This document shows positions 19,832 through 30,630 of a stretch of 64,000 nucleotides of DNA, piece after piece. A model generated the notes under the pieces. That model was not told where the DNA came from, searched no databases, and saw only the letters and a program-made list of their open reading frames with translations. The position numbers were made by a program, and so were the translations under genes. Each line of letters starts with the position of its first letter. The stretch's first letter is position 1. This DNA comes from Burkholderia ubonensis (GTDB lineage: Bacteria; Pseudomonadota; Gammaproteobacteria; Burkholderiales; Burkholderiaceae), in contig NZ_CP013422.1 in assembly GCF_001718695.1 (NCBI RefSeq), forward strand, positions 620,001 to 684,000. Direction: 5' to 3'.

Positions 19832-19951
19832 ATGGCGCTGATTTCCCTGATCTCCCCGGTCTTGAAACTCCACGGCAACACTGCCCGTGCGGTTACGCGC
19901 GCCGTCGTCATCACGAAAACCATTACCACGAAAACGATCATTAAACGCTGA
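19832..19951 (+). CDS. Possible 39-residue Thr/Ile/Lys-rich leader peptide upstream of asd
   Basis: An ATG frame of 39 codons ends 82 bases before asd. Its last 15 residues read [15 protein letters not shown]: five Thr, four Ile and three Lys, all end products of the aspartate pathway that begins with Asd. This is the composition expected of an attenuator leader such as E. coli thrL. Downstream, GUUUCCCCGC can pair with GCGGGGAAGC around 19969-20010, and alternative CCCCG/CGGGG pairing is possible. No strong ribosome site or T-tract is visible, so the call is tentative. Confidence 0.5.
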   Translation: MALISLISPVLKLHGNTARAVTRAVVITKTITTKTIIKR

Positions 19952-20033
19952 TCGTCCGTCGTGCCCGCCTGTTTCCCCGCGCGGTCACGCCGGGGGCGGA
20001 AATGGCGGGGAAGCTCCATTCAAAGGGTTAGTC

Positions 20034-21155
20034 ATGAACGTAGGTCTCGTAGGTTGGCGCGGCATGGTCGGCAGCGTCCTGATGCAGCGCATGCAGGAAG
20101 AGGGCGATTTCGACCTGATCGAACCGGTGTTTTTCAGCACCAGCAACACGGGCGGCAAGGCGCCGTCGTTCGCGAAAAACGAGACTACGCTCAAGGACGC
20201 GACCAACGTCGACGAGCTGAAGAAGTGCGACGTGATCATCACGTGCCAAGGCGGCGACTACACGAACGACGTGTTCCCGAAGCTGCGCGCGGCCGGCTGG
20301 AACGGCTACTGGATCGACGCGGCGTCGTCGCTGCGGATGAGTGACGACGCGGTCATCATCCTCGACCCGGTCAACCTCGACGTGATCAAGGACGCGCTCG
20401 TCAAGGGCACGAAGAACTTCATCGGCGGCAACTGCACGGTCAGCCTGATGCTGATGGCGCTCGGCGGCCTGTTCCGCGAGAACCTCGTCGACTGGATGAC
20501 GGCGATGACCTACCAGGCCGCATCGGGCGCGGGCGCGCAGAACATGCGCGAGCTGCTGTCGCAGATGGGCGCGCTGAACGGCGCGGTGCAGGAGCAGCTG
20601 GCCGATCCGGCGTCAGCGATCCTCGACATCGACCGCCGCGTGCTGGCCGCGATGAACAGCGATGCGATGCCGACCAGCCACTTCGGCGTGCCGCTCGCGG
20701 GCTCGCTGATTCCGTGGATCGACAAGGATCTCGGCAACGGGATGTCGAAGGAAGAGTGGAAGGGCGGCGCGGAAACCAACAAGATCCTCGGCAAGCCGGC
20801 GATGGGCGAGCCGGGCTCGATCCCGGTCGACGGCCTGTGCGTGCGGATCGGCGCGATGCGCTGCCACTCGCAGGCGCTGACGATCAAGCTGAACAAGGAC
20901 GTGCCGCTCGACGAGATCAACGGCATCCTCGCGTCGGCGAACGACTGGGTGAAGGTCGTGCCGAACGAGCGTGAAGCGTCGATGCGCGACCTGTCGCCGG
21001 CGAAGATCACGGGCACGCTGTCGGTGCCGGTCGGCCGCCTGCGCAAGCTCGCGATGGGCGGCGAATACCTGTCGGCGTTCACCGTCGGCGACCAGCTGCT
21101 GTGGGGCGCGGCCGAGCCGCTGCGCCGCATGCTGCGCATCCTGCTCGACAAGTAA
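20034..21155 (+). CDS. asd: Aspartate-semialdehyde dehydrogenase
   Basis: Makes aspartate semialdehyde for lysine, diaminopimelate, methionine, threonine and isoleucine. 373 residues opening [19 protein letters not shown], with the catalytic cysteine in [10 protein letters not shown] and later [15 protein letters not shown]. This is the Gram-negative class. ATG 20034 fits the family start; the in-frame extension upstream has no homology. It lies between leuB and fimV, as in pseudomonads. Confidence 0.97.
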   Translation: MNVGLVGWRGMVGSVLMQRMQEEGDFDLIEPVFFSTSNTGGKAPSFAKNETTLKDATNVDELKKCDVIITCQGGDYTNDVFPKLRAAGWNGYWIDAASSLRMSDDAVIILDPVNLDVIKDALVKGTKNFIGGNCTVSLMLMALGGLFRENLVDWMTAMTYQAASGAGAQNMRELLSQMGALNGAVQEQLADPASAILDIDRRVLAAMNSDAMPTSHFGVPLAGSLIPWIDKDLGNGMSKEEWKGGAETNKILGKPAMGEPGSIPVDGLCVRIGAMRCHSQALTIKLNKDVPLDEINGILASANDWVKVVPNEREASMRDLSPAKITGTLSVPVGRLRKLAMGGEYLSAFTVGDQLLWGAAEPLRRMLRILLDK

Positions 21156-21196
21156 GCATCGGGCCGCGCACGCGCGCCGCCGGCGCGCGAAGCGAG

Positions 21197-21233
21197 ACGC
21201 CTGCCAGCCCGTTCGCGGGCGGCAGGCGTTTTT
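21197..21233 (+). terminator. Intrinsic terminator after asd
   Basis: Nine-pair outer stem (21197-21205 with 21221-21229), a further GCCCG/CGGGC stem with TTCG loop inside, then TTTTT. It separates the leu-asd transcript from fimV. The following 400 bases to fimV show no other recognisable gene. Confidence 0.92.
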
Positions 21234-21633
21234 GTTGATGTCCGGCGCTGGATGCGCCCATGAGCAGGCCGGGGCCGCGCCGCCGATACCGCGGCTTCGC
21301 GGCCGGCGCGGACGTGGACGTGGATGTCGATGGCGGCCGCGTTCGTTCCCGCCAGAACGCCGCCGGCGACATTCAGGCTGACGAATGGCACGTGCTCGAT
21401 CATGCGCGCCGCGCGCGATCCCGCGATCCATTGGCGAATCGGTCGGTCGGCCGTATCGGCCGGCGACGAATTCGGCCCGAATCCGGGCGCGTGAAGTAAA
21501 CTACGCGGTTACGACGCGCAGACCAGCGGAAAGCGTCGCGTTCCGCGCGGCGCTTTTGCATTTCTGCGGCGACTTTTTTGACGCTTCCAAACGCGAATCC
21601 GAGCCGCGCGCCAGCGTGGCGATAGAGCCAACG

Positions 21634-23772
21634 ATGTCCCGAATTTTCTTGTTTCCGCGTCAGTCCCGTCTGGCGCGCGCCGTGTGCGGCGCGCTGGCGG
21701 TCCTGGCGCTCGGCGCGGCCGCTTCGGCCGGTGCGGCCAGCCCCGGCGAACAGCCGGCGTCGGCCGCCGGCGGCGCCGTTCCGCTCACCGTGACGGTCCA
21801 GCCGGGCCAGTCCCTCAACGACATCGCGATTGCGGCCACGCAGTCGCACGATCCCGGCGTGATCGCCCGGGCCGGGCGCGCGCTGTTCGATGCGAATCCG
21901 CAGGCGTTCATGAAACGCGATCCGAGCCGCCTGAAGGTCGGCGCGGCGCTGACGGTGCCGGCGCTGGACGCCACCGGCGCCGCGCTCGTGCCGGCCGGTG
22001 CCGGCGCGGCATCGGGCGCATCGGCCGGGTCCGCGGCAGGTGGGGGCTCCGCCACGGTGGCGGGTGCGCAGCACGGCGCGTCGGCTGCCCATCCCGGCTC
22101 GGCCGCCGTGGCCGCGCCGACGGCATCGGCCGCGTCGAGCGCCCCGATCGCACCCGCAGCGCCGGCCGCTCCCACGAGCAGCACGAACGCCCCGGCCGCC
22201 AACGGTGCATCGACTTCGGCCGGCGCATCGGCGACGCATGGTGCATCGTCGGCCGCAACCGCTCAACCGGCGGCGCCGGTCGGCGGCGCCAGCGGGCCGC
22301 ACGTCTGGAATGGCGCGATCCAGTCCGCACCGTCGTCCGCGAGCGAGGCTGCGGCGCAGCCCGCCGCGGGTGGTGCGGCTCAGCACGCACAGCAGCAGCC
22401 CGCAGCGGCGCCTGCTGCGGGTGCGTCGCAGCCGCGGCCGTCGAGCCTTCAGCAACTGCTCGCGCTGAAGAACCGCGTGCTGATGGAGTTGCAGAAGCAC
22501 GGCATCGGCAAGCCGGCGCCATCCGGCAACGTCGCGCCCGCGCCGGCCGCTGTGCGTCCGGTTCAGGGCGATGTCGCGGCATCCGGTGCTGCGTCGTCGG
22601 CGGTCGCGGGCGACGCGGCGTCCGGTGCGGCGTCCGGTGCCGCCGCCAGCGCAGTGGCGCCGGCGTCGGCCCCCGTGCCGCCGGTCGTGACGAGCGTTGC
22701 GCCGCCGTCGTCGCCTCGCGCGACCGGTCAGATGGACTGGCGTCCGGCCGCAGCAGCCGGCGCGGCCGTTGTCGTCCTCATTGCGGGGTTTGCATGGCGC
22801 AAGCGCAGGAAAGCGCGCGCCGCGGACGCCGCTGCGGCGTCGTCCGCCGACGTGCCGCCGGCGCAATCCCGTGATACGGCACCCGTCGACACCGACCTTG
22901 ACGCATCGCCGCGTGCCGTCGAGCCCGTGCCGCCGACGCTGCCCGCCACACCGTTTTCCCGCGATGCGGCGACCGACGTGAGCCTCGTGACGGCCGCCGC
23001 GGTCGCGGCAGAGACGGCCGACGTGCGGGAGGCCGATGTCGCGCCGCCGCCGGAAGAGGCGTCGACGCACGACGATCACGCCGAAGCCGAAGCCGAAGCC
23101 GAAGCCGAAGCCGAAGCGCCCGCAGCAGCGCTCCCGCCCGACGTGCCTGCTGCTGCGCCCGCCGCTGCAGACGCGCCGGCTGAAACGGCGCCCGCGGCTC
23201 CTACACCGACCGACACGCAGCACGAGGCGCTGATGCAGAACGCGATCAACGCGTTGAATAGCCTCGACATGCCGTTGCCGCCGCGCATCGGCGACGAGCA
23301 CGCCGTGCCGCAAGCGCCGCAAGCCCCAACCGAAAGCGAGCAATCAGCAACTAACGGTCAACCCGCCCCGCGCCCGCCGCTGGGCGCGACCGAAGCGTCG
23401 GATGAACGATCCGTCGAGCACGACGACGAGTTCGATTGGGACCCGGATGCGACCACGCCTGCCGAGCAGGCGGGAGGCGCGTCCACGGTGCCCACGCCGT
23501 CACCGCTGCCGCCGCTCGGCGCCCGGTTCGGTGCATTGAAGCTCGACTTCGATCTCGACCTGCCGTCCGCCCCCGATGCCGAGCTGCCCGCACTGACGCC
23601 GGAGGAGCTTGCGCGCATTGCCCGCAACAAGCTGGATCTGGCGTTGGAATACGTCGAGCTGGGCGATCTGGCCGGCGCACGGACGCTGCTGCAGGAAGTG
23701 ATCGACGCGAACGACGCTGCGACGCGCGACGACGCGCGCGCGCTGCTGGCGAAACTGGCGGACGAGGCGTGA
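21634..23772 (+). CDS. fimV: FimV-like peptidoglycan-binding inner-membrane hub protein
   Basis: 712 residues. A signal peptide ([20 protein letters not shown]) leads to a LysM-like segment ([20 protein letters not shown]). A long Ala/Pro/Ser-rich linker, a membrane helix near residue 375 ([22 protein letters not shown]) and an acidic cytoplasmic tail follow. The tail ends in the conserved FimV C-terminal motif ([20 protein letters not shown]). FimV links cell wall and type IV pilus or twitching control in pseudomonads. The linker contains a six-copy GCCGAA repeat. The stop overlaps the truA start (TGATG). Confidence 0.88.
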   Translation: MSRIFLFPRQSRLARAVCGALAVLALGAAASAGAASPGEQPASAAGGAVPLTVTVQPGQSLNDIAIAATQSHDPGVIARAGRALFDANPQAFMKRDPSRLKVGAALTVPALDATGAALVPAGAGAASGASAGSAAGGGSATVAGAQHGASAAHPGSAAVAAPTASAASSAPIAPAAPAAPTSSTNAPAANGASTSAGASATHGASSAATAQPAAPVGGASGPHVWNGAIQSAPSSASEAAAQPAAGGAAQHAQQQPAAAPAAGASQPRPSSLQQLLALKNRVLMELQKHGIGKPAPSGNVAPAPAAVRPVQGDVAASGAASSAVAGDAASGAASGAAASAVAPASAPVPPVVTSVAPPSSPRATGQMDWRPAAAAGAAVVVLIAGFAWRKRRKARAADAAAASSADVPPAQSRDTAPVDTDLDASPRAVEPVPPTLPATPFSRDAATDVSLVTAAAVAAETADVREADVAPPPEEASTHDDHAEAEAEAEAEAEAPAAALPPDVPAAAPAAADAPAETAPAAPTPTDTQHEALMQNAINALNSLDMPLPPRIGDEHAVPQAPQAPTESEQSATNGQPAPRPPLGATEASDERSVEHDDEFDWDPDATTPAEQAGGASTVPTPSPLPPLGARFGALKLDFDLDLPSAPDAELPALTPEELARIARNKLDLALEYVELGDLAGARTLLQEVIDANDAATRDDARALLAKLADEA
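23080..23115 (+). repeat. (GCCGAA)6 hexanucleotide repeat inside fimV
   Basis: Six exact copies of GCCGAA encode six Ala-Glu dipeptides in the cytoplasmic linker of FimV. Copy changes would keep frame, so length variation would alter the linker rather than switch the gene off. Confidence 0.95.
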
Positions 23773-24584
23773 TGCGGATCGCGCTGGGCATCCAATACGA
23801 CGGCGCGGCGTTTTGCGGCTGGCAGTCGCAGCCGCACGGCAAGACCGTGCAGGACGCGCTCGAGCGCGCGCTGGCCGAGTTCGCGCAGACGCCGCTGCAT
23901 ACGACGGTGGCGGGGCGCACCGACACCGGCGTGCACGGCCTCGGGCAGGTCGTGCACTTCGACACCGAGCTGGACCGCGCCGACTTCTCGTGGGTCCGCG
24001 GCACCAACGCGTTCCTGCCGTCGACGGTCGCGGTGCAGTGGGCGAAGCCGATGCCGGACGCGTTCCACGCGCGCTTCTCGGCGTTCGAGCGCACCTACTA
24101 CTACGCGCTGTACGTGCATCCGGTGCGCTCGCCGATGCTCGACGCGCGCGCCGGCTGGATTCACACGCCGCTCGACGACGACGCGATGCGCGCGGCCGCG
24201 GCGCACCTGATCGGCGAGCACGACTTCTCGGCGTTCCGGTCGTCGGAATGCCAGTCGAAGACGCCGGTCAAGCACCTGTACCAGATCGACATCCGGCGCG
24301 CTGGCCACTTCCTGCATTTCCGGTTCCGCGCCAACGCGTTCCTGCACCACATGGTGCGCAACCTGATGGGCTGCCTCGTCGCGGTCGGCCGCGGCCGCTA
24401 TCCGGCCGAATGGATCGCGGACGTGCTGGCCGGGCGCGACCGCAACCGCGCGGCGCCCACGTTCATGGCCGACGGGCTGTATCTCGCCCACGTCGGCTAC
24501 CCGGCGGAATTCGCCGTCCCGTCCGCGCAGCTCGGCAGCGTGCCGTGGAGCGGCGTCTGGGCTGACCTGGATCCACAAACATGA
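23772..24584 (+). CDS. truA: tRNA pseudouridine(38-40) synthase
   Basis: Modifies uridines 38-40 in the tRNA anticodon arm. 270 residues. The catalytic aspartate is in [14 protein letters not shown], with a typical opening [20 protein letters not shown] and the [17 protein letters not shown] motif. It is coupled to fimV by a one-base overlap and to trpF by an ATGA overlap, as in the conserved fimV-truA-trpF order. Confidence 0.97.
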   Translation: MRIALGIQYDGAAFCGWQSQPHGKTVQDALERALAEFAQTPLHTTVAGRTDTGVHGLGQVVHFDTELDRADFSWVRGTNAFLPSTVAVQWAKPMPDAFHARFSAFERTYYYALYVHPVRSPMLDARAGWIHTPLDDDAMRAAAAHLIGEHDFSAFRSSECQSKTPVKHLYQIDIRRAGHFLHFRFRANAFLHHMVRNLMGCLVAVGRGRYPAEWIADVLAGRDRNRAAPTFMADGLYLAHVGYPAEFAVPSAQLGSVPWSGVWADLDPQT

Positions 24585-25264
24585 CGGACCGCGCCTCCAA
24601 TTCCTCCGCGCCGCCGCGCACGCGCATCAAGCTGTGCGGCCTGTCGCGTCCCGACGACGTGCTGCATGCGGCGGCGCTCGGCGCCGACGCGATCGGCCTC
24701 GTGTTCTACCCGAAGAGCCCGCGCGCGGTCACGATCGCGCAGGCGGCGGAGCTTGCACGCCTCGCGCCGCCGTTCGTGTCGGTCGTCGGCCTGTTCGTGA
24801 ACGCGACGGCCGACGAGATCGCGGCGGTAGTGCGCGACGTGCCGCTGACGCTGCTGCAGTTCCACGGCGACGAAACGCCGGAGCAATGCGACGCGCTCGG
24901 CCGCGCGGCGCGGCTGCCGTGGCTGCGCGCAGTGCGCGTCGGCCCCTCGACGCAGTCGGCCGATTTGGTAGAATCGGCACTTCATTATTCGAAAGCGCGC
25001 GGCCTCCTGTTCGACACCCTCGTGCCGGACTACGGCGGCAGCGGCAAGGTCTTCGATTGGTCACTTATTCCCGCAGAGCTCGCGCGTCGGGCCGTTTTGA
25101 GTGGTGGCTTGAACGCGCAAAACGTCGGTGACGCGATCCGCCAGCTGCGTCCTTTCGCTGTCGATGTCTCGAGCGGCATCGAAGTGGAGGGCGCAAAGGG
25201 CGTGAAGGATCACGCCCGGATGGCGGCGTTCGTGCGCGCGGTGCGCGAAGCGGACGCCGGGTGA
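24581..25264 (+). CDS. trpF: Phosphoribosylanthranilate isomerase
   Basis: Third step of tryptophan synthesis from anthranilate. 227-residue TIM barrel with [25 protein letters not shown] and [17 protein letters not shown]. It overlaps truA by four bases. Bases 24959-25000 are unusually AT-rich, with codons rarely used by neighbouring genes (ttg gta gaa, ctt cat tat), and contain a TAGAAT box inside a small inverted repeat: a possible internal promoter for trpB-accD. Confidence 0.97.
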   Translation: MTDRASNSSAPPRTRIKLCGLSRPDDVLHAAALGADAIGLVFYPKSPRAVTIAQAAELARLAPPFVSVVGLFVNATADEIAAVVRDVPLTLLQFHGDETPEQCDALGRAARLPWLRAVRVGPSTQSADLVESALHYSKARGLLFDTLVPDYGGSGKVFDWSLIPAELARRAVLSGGLNAQNVGDAIRQLRPFAVDVSSGIEVEGAKGVKDHARMAAFVRAVREADAG

Positions 25265-25326
25265 TGCATGCCGGTGCGGCGCCCCCCGGGAACCGGGGCG
25301 CGCACCGACCGATCGAGAGTGACACC

Positions 25327-26520
25327 ATGTACAACCTTCCTGACGATCGCGGCCACTTCGGCCCGTATGGCGGCGTGTTCGTCGCCGAGACGCTGATTCA
25401 CGCGCTGGACGAACTGCGCGCGGCGTACGAGAAATTCCAGCACGATCCCGGCTTCGTCGCCGAATTCGAGCGCGAGTTGAAGCACTTCGTCGGCCGTCCG
25501 TCGCCGATCTACCACGCGCAGCGCTGGAGCGACACGCTCGGCGGCGCGCAGATCTACCTGAAGCGCGAAGACCTGAACCACACCGGCGCGCACAAGATCA
25601 ACAACGTGATCGGCCAGGCGCTGCTCGCGAAGCGGATGGGCAAGAAGCGCGTGATCGCCGAGACGGGTGCCGGCCAGCACGGCGTCGCGACCGCGACGAT
25701 CTGCGCGCGCTTCGGGATGGAGTGCGTCGTCTACATGGGCGCCGAGGACGTGCGCCGCCAGGCCGCGAACGTCTACCGGATGAAGCTGCTTGGAGCTACG
25801 GTCGTGCCGGTCGAATCGGGCTCGCGCACGCTGAAGGACGCGCTGAACGAAGCGATGCGCGACTGGGTCACGAACATCGAGAACACGTTCTACATCATCG
25901 GCACGGTGGCGGGCCCGCACCCGTACCCGATGATGGTGCGCGACTTCCAGCGCGTGATCGGCGACGAGTGCAAGGTGCAGATGCCCGAGCTCGCGGGCCG
26001 GCAGCCGGACGCGGTGATCGCCTGCGTCGGCGGCGGCTCGAACGCGATGGGCATCTTCTATCCGTACATCGACGATGCGTCGGTGCAGCTGATCGGCGTC
26101 GAGGCGGCGGGCGACGGGCTCGACACGGGCCATCACGCGGCGTCGCTGATCGCCGGCAGCCCCGGCGTGCTGCACGGCAACCGCACGTACCTGCTGCAGG
26201 ACGACAACGGCCAGATCATCGAGACGCATTCGGTGTCGGCGGGCCTCGACTATCCGGGCGTCGGCCCCGAGCACGCATGGCTGAAGGACAGCGGCCGCGC
26301 GCAGTACGTGCCGATCACCGACGAGGAAGCACTCAAGGCGTTCCACGACTGCTGCCGGATCGAGGGGATCATCCCGGCGCTCGAATCGAGCCACGCGATC
26401 GCGTATGGCGTGAAGCTCGCGCCGACGCTGCCGAAGGACAAGATCCTGCTCGTCAACCTGTCGGGCCGCGGCGACAAGGACATGCACACGGTCGCCGAGC
26501 GATCGGGCATTTCGCTCTGA
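25327..26520 (+). CDS. trpB: Tryptophan synthase beta chain
   Basis: Joins indole and serine with PLP. 397 residues. The PLP lysine is in [13 protein letters not shown], and the phosphate loop is [12 protein letters not shown]. The family start is [19 protein letters not shown] 25327 is therefore used rather than one 22 codons upstream. It is separated from trpA by an adenine methyltransferase gene. Confidence 0.98.
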   Translation: MYNLPDDRGHFGPYGGVFVAETLIHALDELRAAYEKFQHDPGFVAEFERELKHFVGRPSPIYHAQRWSDTLGGAQIYLKREDLNHTGAHKINNVIGQALLAKRMGKKRVIAETGAGQHGVATATICARFGMECVVYMGAEDVRRQAANVYRMKLLGATVVPVESGSRTLKDALNEAMRDWVTNIENTFYIIGTVAGPHPYPMMVRDFQRVIGDECKVQMPELAGRQPDAVIACVGGGSNAMGIFYPYIDDASVQLIGVEAAGDGLDTGHHAASLIAGSPGVLHGNRTYLLQDDNGQIIETHSVSAGLDYPGVGPEHAWLKDSGRAQYVPITDEEALKAFHDCCRIEGIIPALESSHAIAYGVKLAPTLPKDKILLVNLSGRGDKDMHTVAERSGISL

Positions 26521-26531
26521 CCCCCCGACCG

Positions 26532-27383
26532 ATGCGTGACCTGATCGAAGAGCCGGCGGGCGGCGCCGCGAGCGAAGCGCAGGCGGTGCAAGCCGCCGTC
26601 GCCGAGCCGCGCGCGCTGCGCGCCGGCATCGAATTGCACAACCGCGATTTCATGACCGAAGCCGCCCGTTTGCCGGACGCGTCGATCGACCTGATCGTCG
26701 CCGATCCGCCGTACGGGCTCGGCAAGGACTACGGCAACGACTCGGACAAGCGCTCGGGCGACGACCACCTCGCGTGGACGCGCGCATGGCTGGAGCTGGC
26801 GATTCCGAAGCTCAAGCCGAGCGGGTCGATGTACGTGTTCTGCACGTGGCAGTACGCGCCGGAGATCTTCAGCTTCCTGAAGACGAAGCTCACGATGATC
26901 AACGAGATCATCTGGGACCGGCGCGTGCCGAGCATGGGCGGCACGACGCGCCGCTTCACGTCGGTGCACGACAACATCGGCTTTTTCGCGGTGTCCAAGG
27001 CGTATTACTTCGATCTCGATCCGGTCCGCATCCCGTACGACGCCGATACGAAGAAGGCCCGCTCGCGCAAGCTGTTCGAAGGCAGCAAGTGGCTGGAGAT
27101 GGGCTACAACCCGAAGGACGTCTGGTCGGTCTCGCGCCTGCACCGGCAGCACGCGGAGCGCGTCGATCATCCGACCCAGAAGCCGCTGGAAATCATCGAG
27201 CGGATGGTGCTCGCGAGCTGCCCGCCGGGCGGCCGCGTGCTCGATCCGTTCATGGGCAGCGGCACGACCGCGGTGGCCTGCGCAAGGCAGGGGCGCGACT
27301 TCGTCGGCTACGAGATCAACGAAAGTTATTGCGCGATCGCGCACGAGCGCGTTGCCGCGCTCGACGCGCAGGCGTGCGCGTGA
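26532..27383 (+). CDS. Solitary site-specific DNA adenine methyltransferase
   Basis: 283 residues. The catalytic motif IV DPPYG (about residue 59) precedes the SAM-binding motif [13 protein letters not shown] (about residue 237), the order of beta-class N6-adenine or N4-cytosine methyltransferases. THPTQKP-like [10 protein letters not shown] is also present. No restriction endonuclease gene is adjacent, so it is an orphan. It sits 11 bases after trpB and 41 before trpA, inside the operon. I recall the equivalent B. cenocepacia gene as BCAM0992, reported to modify GTWWAC; identity with it was not tested here. Confidence 0.9.
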   Translation: MRDLIEEPAGGAASEAQAVQAAVAEPRALRAGIELHNRDFMTEAARLPDASIDLIVADPPYGLGKDYGNDSDKRSGDDHLAWTRAWLELAIPKLKPSGSMYVFCTWQYAPEIFSFLKTKLTMINEIIWDRRVPSMGGTTRRFTSVHDNIGFFAVSKAYYFDLDPVRIPYDADTKKARSRKLFEGSKWLEMGYNPKDVWSVSRLHRQHAERVDHPTQKPLEIIERMVLASCPPGGRVLDPFMGSGTTAVACARQGRDFVGYEINESYCAIAHERVAALDAQACA

Positions 27384-27424
27384 GTCGCGCCGCCGTTTCG
27401 CCGAACGAATCGAGGAAAATTGCC

Positions 27425-28243
27425 ATGTCCCGTATCCAGCAGACCTTCGCAGCGCTCGCCGAACGAGGCCGCAAGGGCCTGATCCCGTTCATCACCGCGG
27501 GCGACCCCGATCCCGCGAAGACCGTCGACTTCATGCACGCGCTCGCCGAAGGCGGCGCGGACGTGATCGAGCTCGGCGTGCCGTTCTCGGACCCGATGGC
27601 CGACGGCCCCGTGATCCAGCGCTCGTCGGAGCGCGCGCTCGAACGCGGCGTCACGCTGAAGAGCGTGCTCGCCGACGTGAAGCGCTTCCGCGAGACCAAC
27701 CAGACGACCCCCGTCGTGCTGATGGGCTATGCGAATCCGATCGAGCGGATGGGCGTCGACGCATTCGCCGAGCAAGCGCATGCGGCCGGCGTCGACGGCG
27801 TGCTCGTCGTCGACTATCCGCCGGAAGAGGCGGGCGTGTTCGCGGAAAAAATGCGCGCCGCGCAGATCGATCCGATCTTCCTGCTCGCGCCGACGTCGAC
27901 CGACGAGCGCATCGCGGACGTCGGCAAGATCGCGAGCGGCTACGTGTATTACGTGTCGCTCAAGGGCGTGACCGGCGCCGGAAATCTGGATGTTTCGAGC
28001 ATTGCGGGTAAAATCCCGGCCATCAAGTCGCGTGTGCCGGTTCCGGTGGGCGTCGGCTTCGGCATCCGCGACGCCGAAACGGCGCGCGCGGTGGCCGAAG
28101 TGTCGGACGCCGTCGTGATCGGCAGCCGTCTGGTGCAGCTCCTCGAGAGCGCCGCGCCGGAAGGCGCCGTCGCCGCGCTGAAGGCGTTCGTCGCCGAGGT
28201 GCGCGCCGCGCTGGACGGCGCGGGCAAGACGGCGCGTAAATAA
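27425..28243 (+). CDS. trpA: Tryptophan synthase alpha chain
   Basis: Cleaves indole-3-glycerol phosphate to indole, which is channelled to TrpB. 272 residues. The catalytic Glu is in [22 protein letters not shown] and the Asp is in [14 protein letters not shown]. The phosphate-binding [14 protein letters not shown] is intact. Ordered with trpF, trpB and accD. Confidence 0.98.
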   Translation: MSRIQQTFAALAERGRKGLIPFITAGDPDPAKTVDFMHALAEGGADVIELGVPFSDPMADGPVIQRSSERALERGVTLKSVLADVKRFRETNQTTPVVLMGYANPIERMGVDAFAEQAHAAGVDGVLVVDYPPEEAGVFAEKMRAAQIDPIFLLAPTSTDERIADVGKIASGYVYYVSLKGVTGAGNLDVSSIAGKIPAIKSRVPVPVGVGFGIRDAETARAVAEVSDAVVIGSRLVQLLESAAPEGAVAALKAFVAEVRAALDGAGKTARK

Positions 28244-28315
28244 ACAACCTAGCAACCTAGGAAGGCGGGTCCGGGCGCATGTTGCCCGGCCCGCCACGGA
28301 ACAGGAAATCAAACG

Positions 28316-29188
<873 letters not shown>

Positions 29189-29212
29189 TCGGCGCCCGAG
29201 GGTGTGAACCGC

Positions 29213-29257
29213 GCGCGTCGCCTGGCTCGATCGCCAGGCGGCGCGCTTCGTTTTTTT
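29213..29257 (+). terminator. Intrinsic terminator between accD and folC
   Basis: A 13-pair stem with one G-T pair (29213-29225 with 29234-29246), an 8-base loop, then T7 at 29251-29257. folC must rely on read-through or on a promoter in the 33 bases before it. Confidence 0.92.
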
Positions 29258-29290
29258 GCGTAGTGGCGGTACCGATTCAGATTTGATCCG

Positions 29291-30601
29291 ATGAGCACTT
29301 TTCCCACTCTCGACGCGTGGCTTTCGCATCTCGAGCGCGCGCACCCGGTCGGCATCGACATGGGCCTCACCCGCATCGGCCAGGTCAAGGCGGCGCTCGG
29401 GCTCGAATTCGCGTGCCCGGTGATCACGGTCGGCGGCACCAACGGCAAGGGCTCGACCTGCGCGTTCCTCGAGACGATCCTCGTGCGCGCCGGCTACAAG
29501 GTCGGCTGCCACACGTCGCCGCACCTGCTCGCGTTCAACGAGCGGGCGAGGGTGAACGGCGAGACGGTCGCCGACGACGCGCTGCTGCCGCACTTCGAGG
29601 CCGTCGAGGCCGCGCGCACGTCGCTGCCGGAGCCGGTGTCGCTCACGTACTTCGAATTCACGACGCTCGCGATCCTGCACCTGTTCGCGTCGCGCGGGCT
29701 CGACGCGGTGATCCTCGAAGTCGGCCTCGGCGGCCGGCTCGACGCGGTCAACATCATCGACACCGATTGCGCGATCGTCACCAGCATCGATATCGACCAC
29801 ACCGAATACCTCGGCGATACGCGCGAGCAGATCGCGTTCGAAAAGGCCGGGATCTTCCGGCCGGGCAAGCCCGCGATCTGCGGCGATCCGGCCGTGCCGC
29901 AAACGCTGATCGACCACGCGGAAGCGATCGGCGCGGACCTGTGGCTCGTCGGCCGCGATTTCCGCTACGAGGCGCAGCCCGGCGCGGAGCGCCAGCAGTG
30001 GAGCTACCTCGGCCGCGACAAGCGCTATCCGGCGCTCGCGTACCCGGCGCTGCGCGGCGCGAATCAACTGATCAATGCGTCGGCGGCGCTCGCCGCGCTC
30101 GAATCGCTGCGCGCGGTGCTGCCGGTGTCCGCGCAGGACATCCGGCTCGGGCTCGCGAACGTCGAGCTGCCGGGCCGCTTCCAGGTGCTGCCGGGCAAGC
30201 CGGCGATCGTGCTCGACGTCGCGCACAATCCGCACGCGGCGGCCGTGCTCGCGCAGAATCTCGGCAACATGGGCTTCTTCCCGTACACGTACGCGGTGTT
30301 CGGCGCGATGCACGACAAGGACATCGACGGCGTGCTGCGGCACTTGAAGGGCGAGATCGACCACTGGTGCGTGACGGACTTGCCGCTGCCGCGCGCGGCG
30401 AGCGCCGGGCAGCTCGAAGCCGCATTGCGCCATGCGGGCGTCGAGGACGGCCCCGATTCGAGCGTCACGCGCCACGCGTCGCCGGCCGATGCGTTTCGCG
30501 ATGCACTAAAAAGAGCATCGGAGAATGATAGAATCGTGGTTTTCGGCAGTTTCCATACGGTAGCTGGCGTGATGGCCTATCGTAAATCGCAGCAACACTG
30601 A
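29291..30601 (+). CDS. folC: Dihydrofolate synthase/folylpolyglutamate synthase
   Basis: ATP-dependent addition of glutamate to dihydropteroate and folates. 436 residues of the Mur-ligase fold with P-loop VGGTNGKGSTCAFLE and the LEVGLGGRLDAVN motif. The final 70 bases use codons otherwise avoided here (cta, aga twice) and contain TAGAAT at 30529-30534: a possible promoter for the next three genes. Confidence 0.97.
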   Translation: MSTFPTLDAWLSHLERAHPVGIDMGLTRIGQVKAALGLEFACPVITVGGTNGKGSTCAFLETILVRAGYKVGCHTSPHLLAFNERARVNGETVADDALLPHFEAVEAARTSLPEPVSLTYFEFTTLAILHLFASRGLDAVILEVGLGGRLDAVNIIDTDCAIVTSIDIDHTEYLGDTREQIAFEKAGIFRPGKPAICGDPAVPQTLIDHAEAIGADLWLVGRDFRYEAQPGAERQQWSYLGRDKRYPALAYPALRGANQLINASAALAALESLRAVLPVSAQDIRLGLANVELPGRFQVLPGKPAIVLDVAHNPHAAAVLAQNLGNMGFFPYTYAVFGAMHDKDIDGVLRHLKGEIDHWCVTDLPLPRAASAGQLEAALRHAGVEDGPDSSVTRHASPADAFRDALKRASENDRIVVFGSFHTVAGVMAYRKSQQH

Positions 30602-30630
30602 CTGACGGGCAGTTTCGGACTCAGCCATTC

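Noticed and set aside
21234..21633. N-terminal extension or separate gene before fimV
   Set aside because: The open frame lacks a ribosome site and precedes an obvious signal peptide starting at 21634.
24958..24978. Intrinsic terminator inside trpF
   Set aside because: Only 7 pairs with no T-tract; better read as part of an AT-rich promoter-like element.
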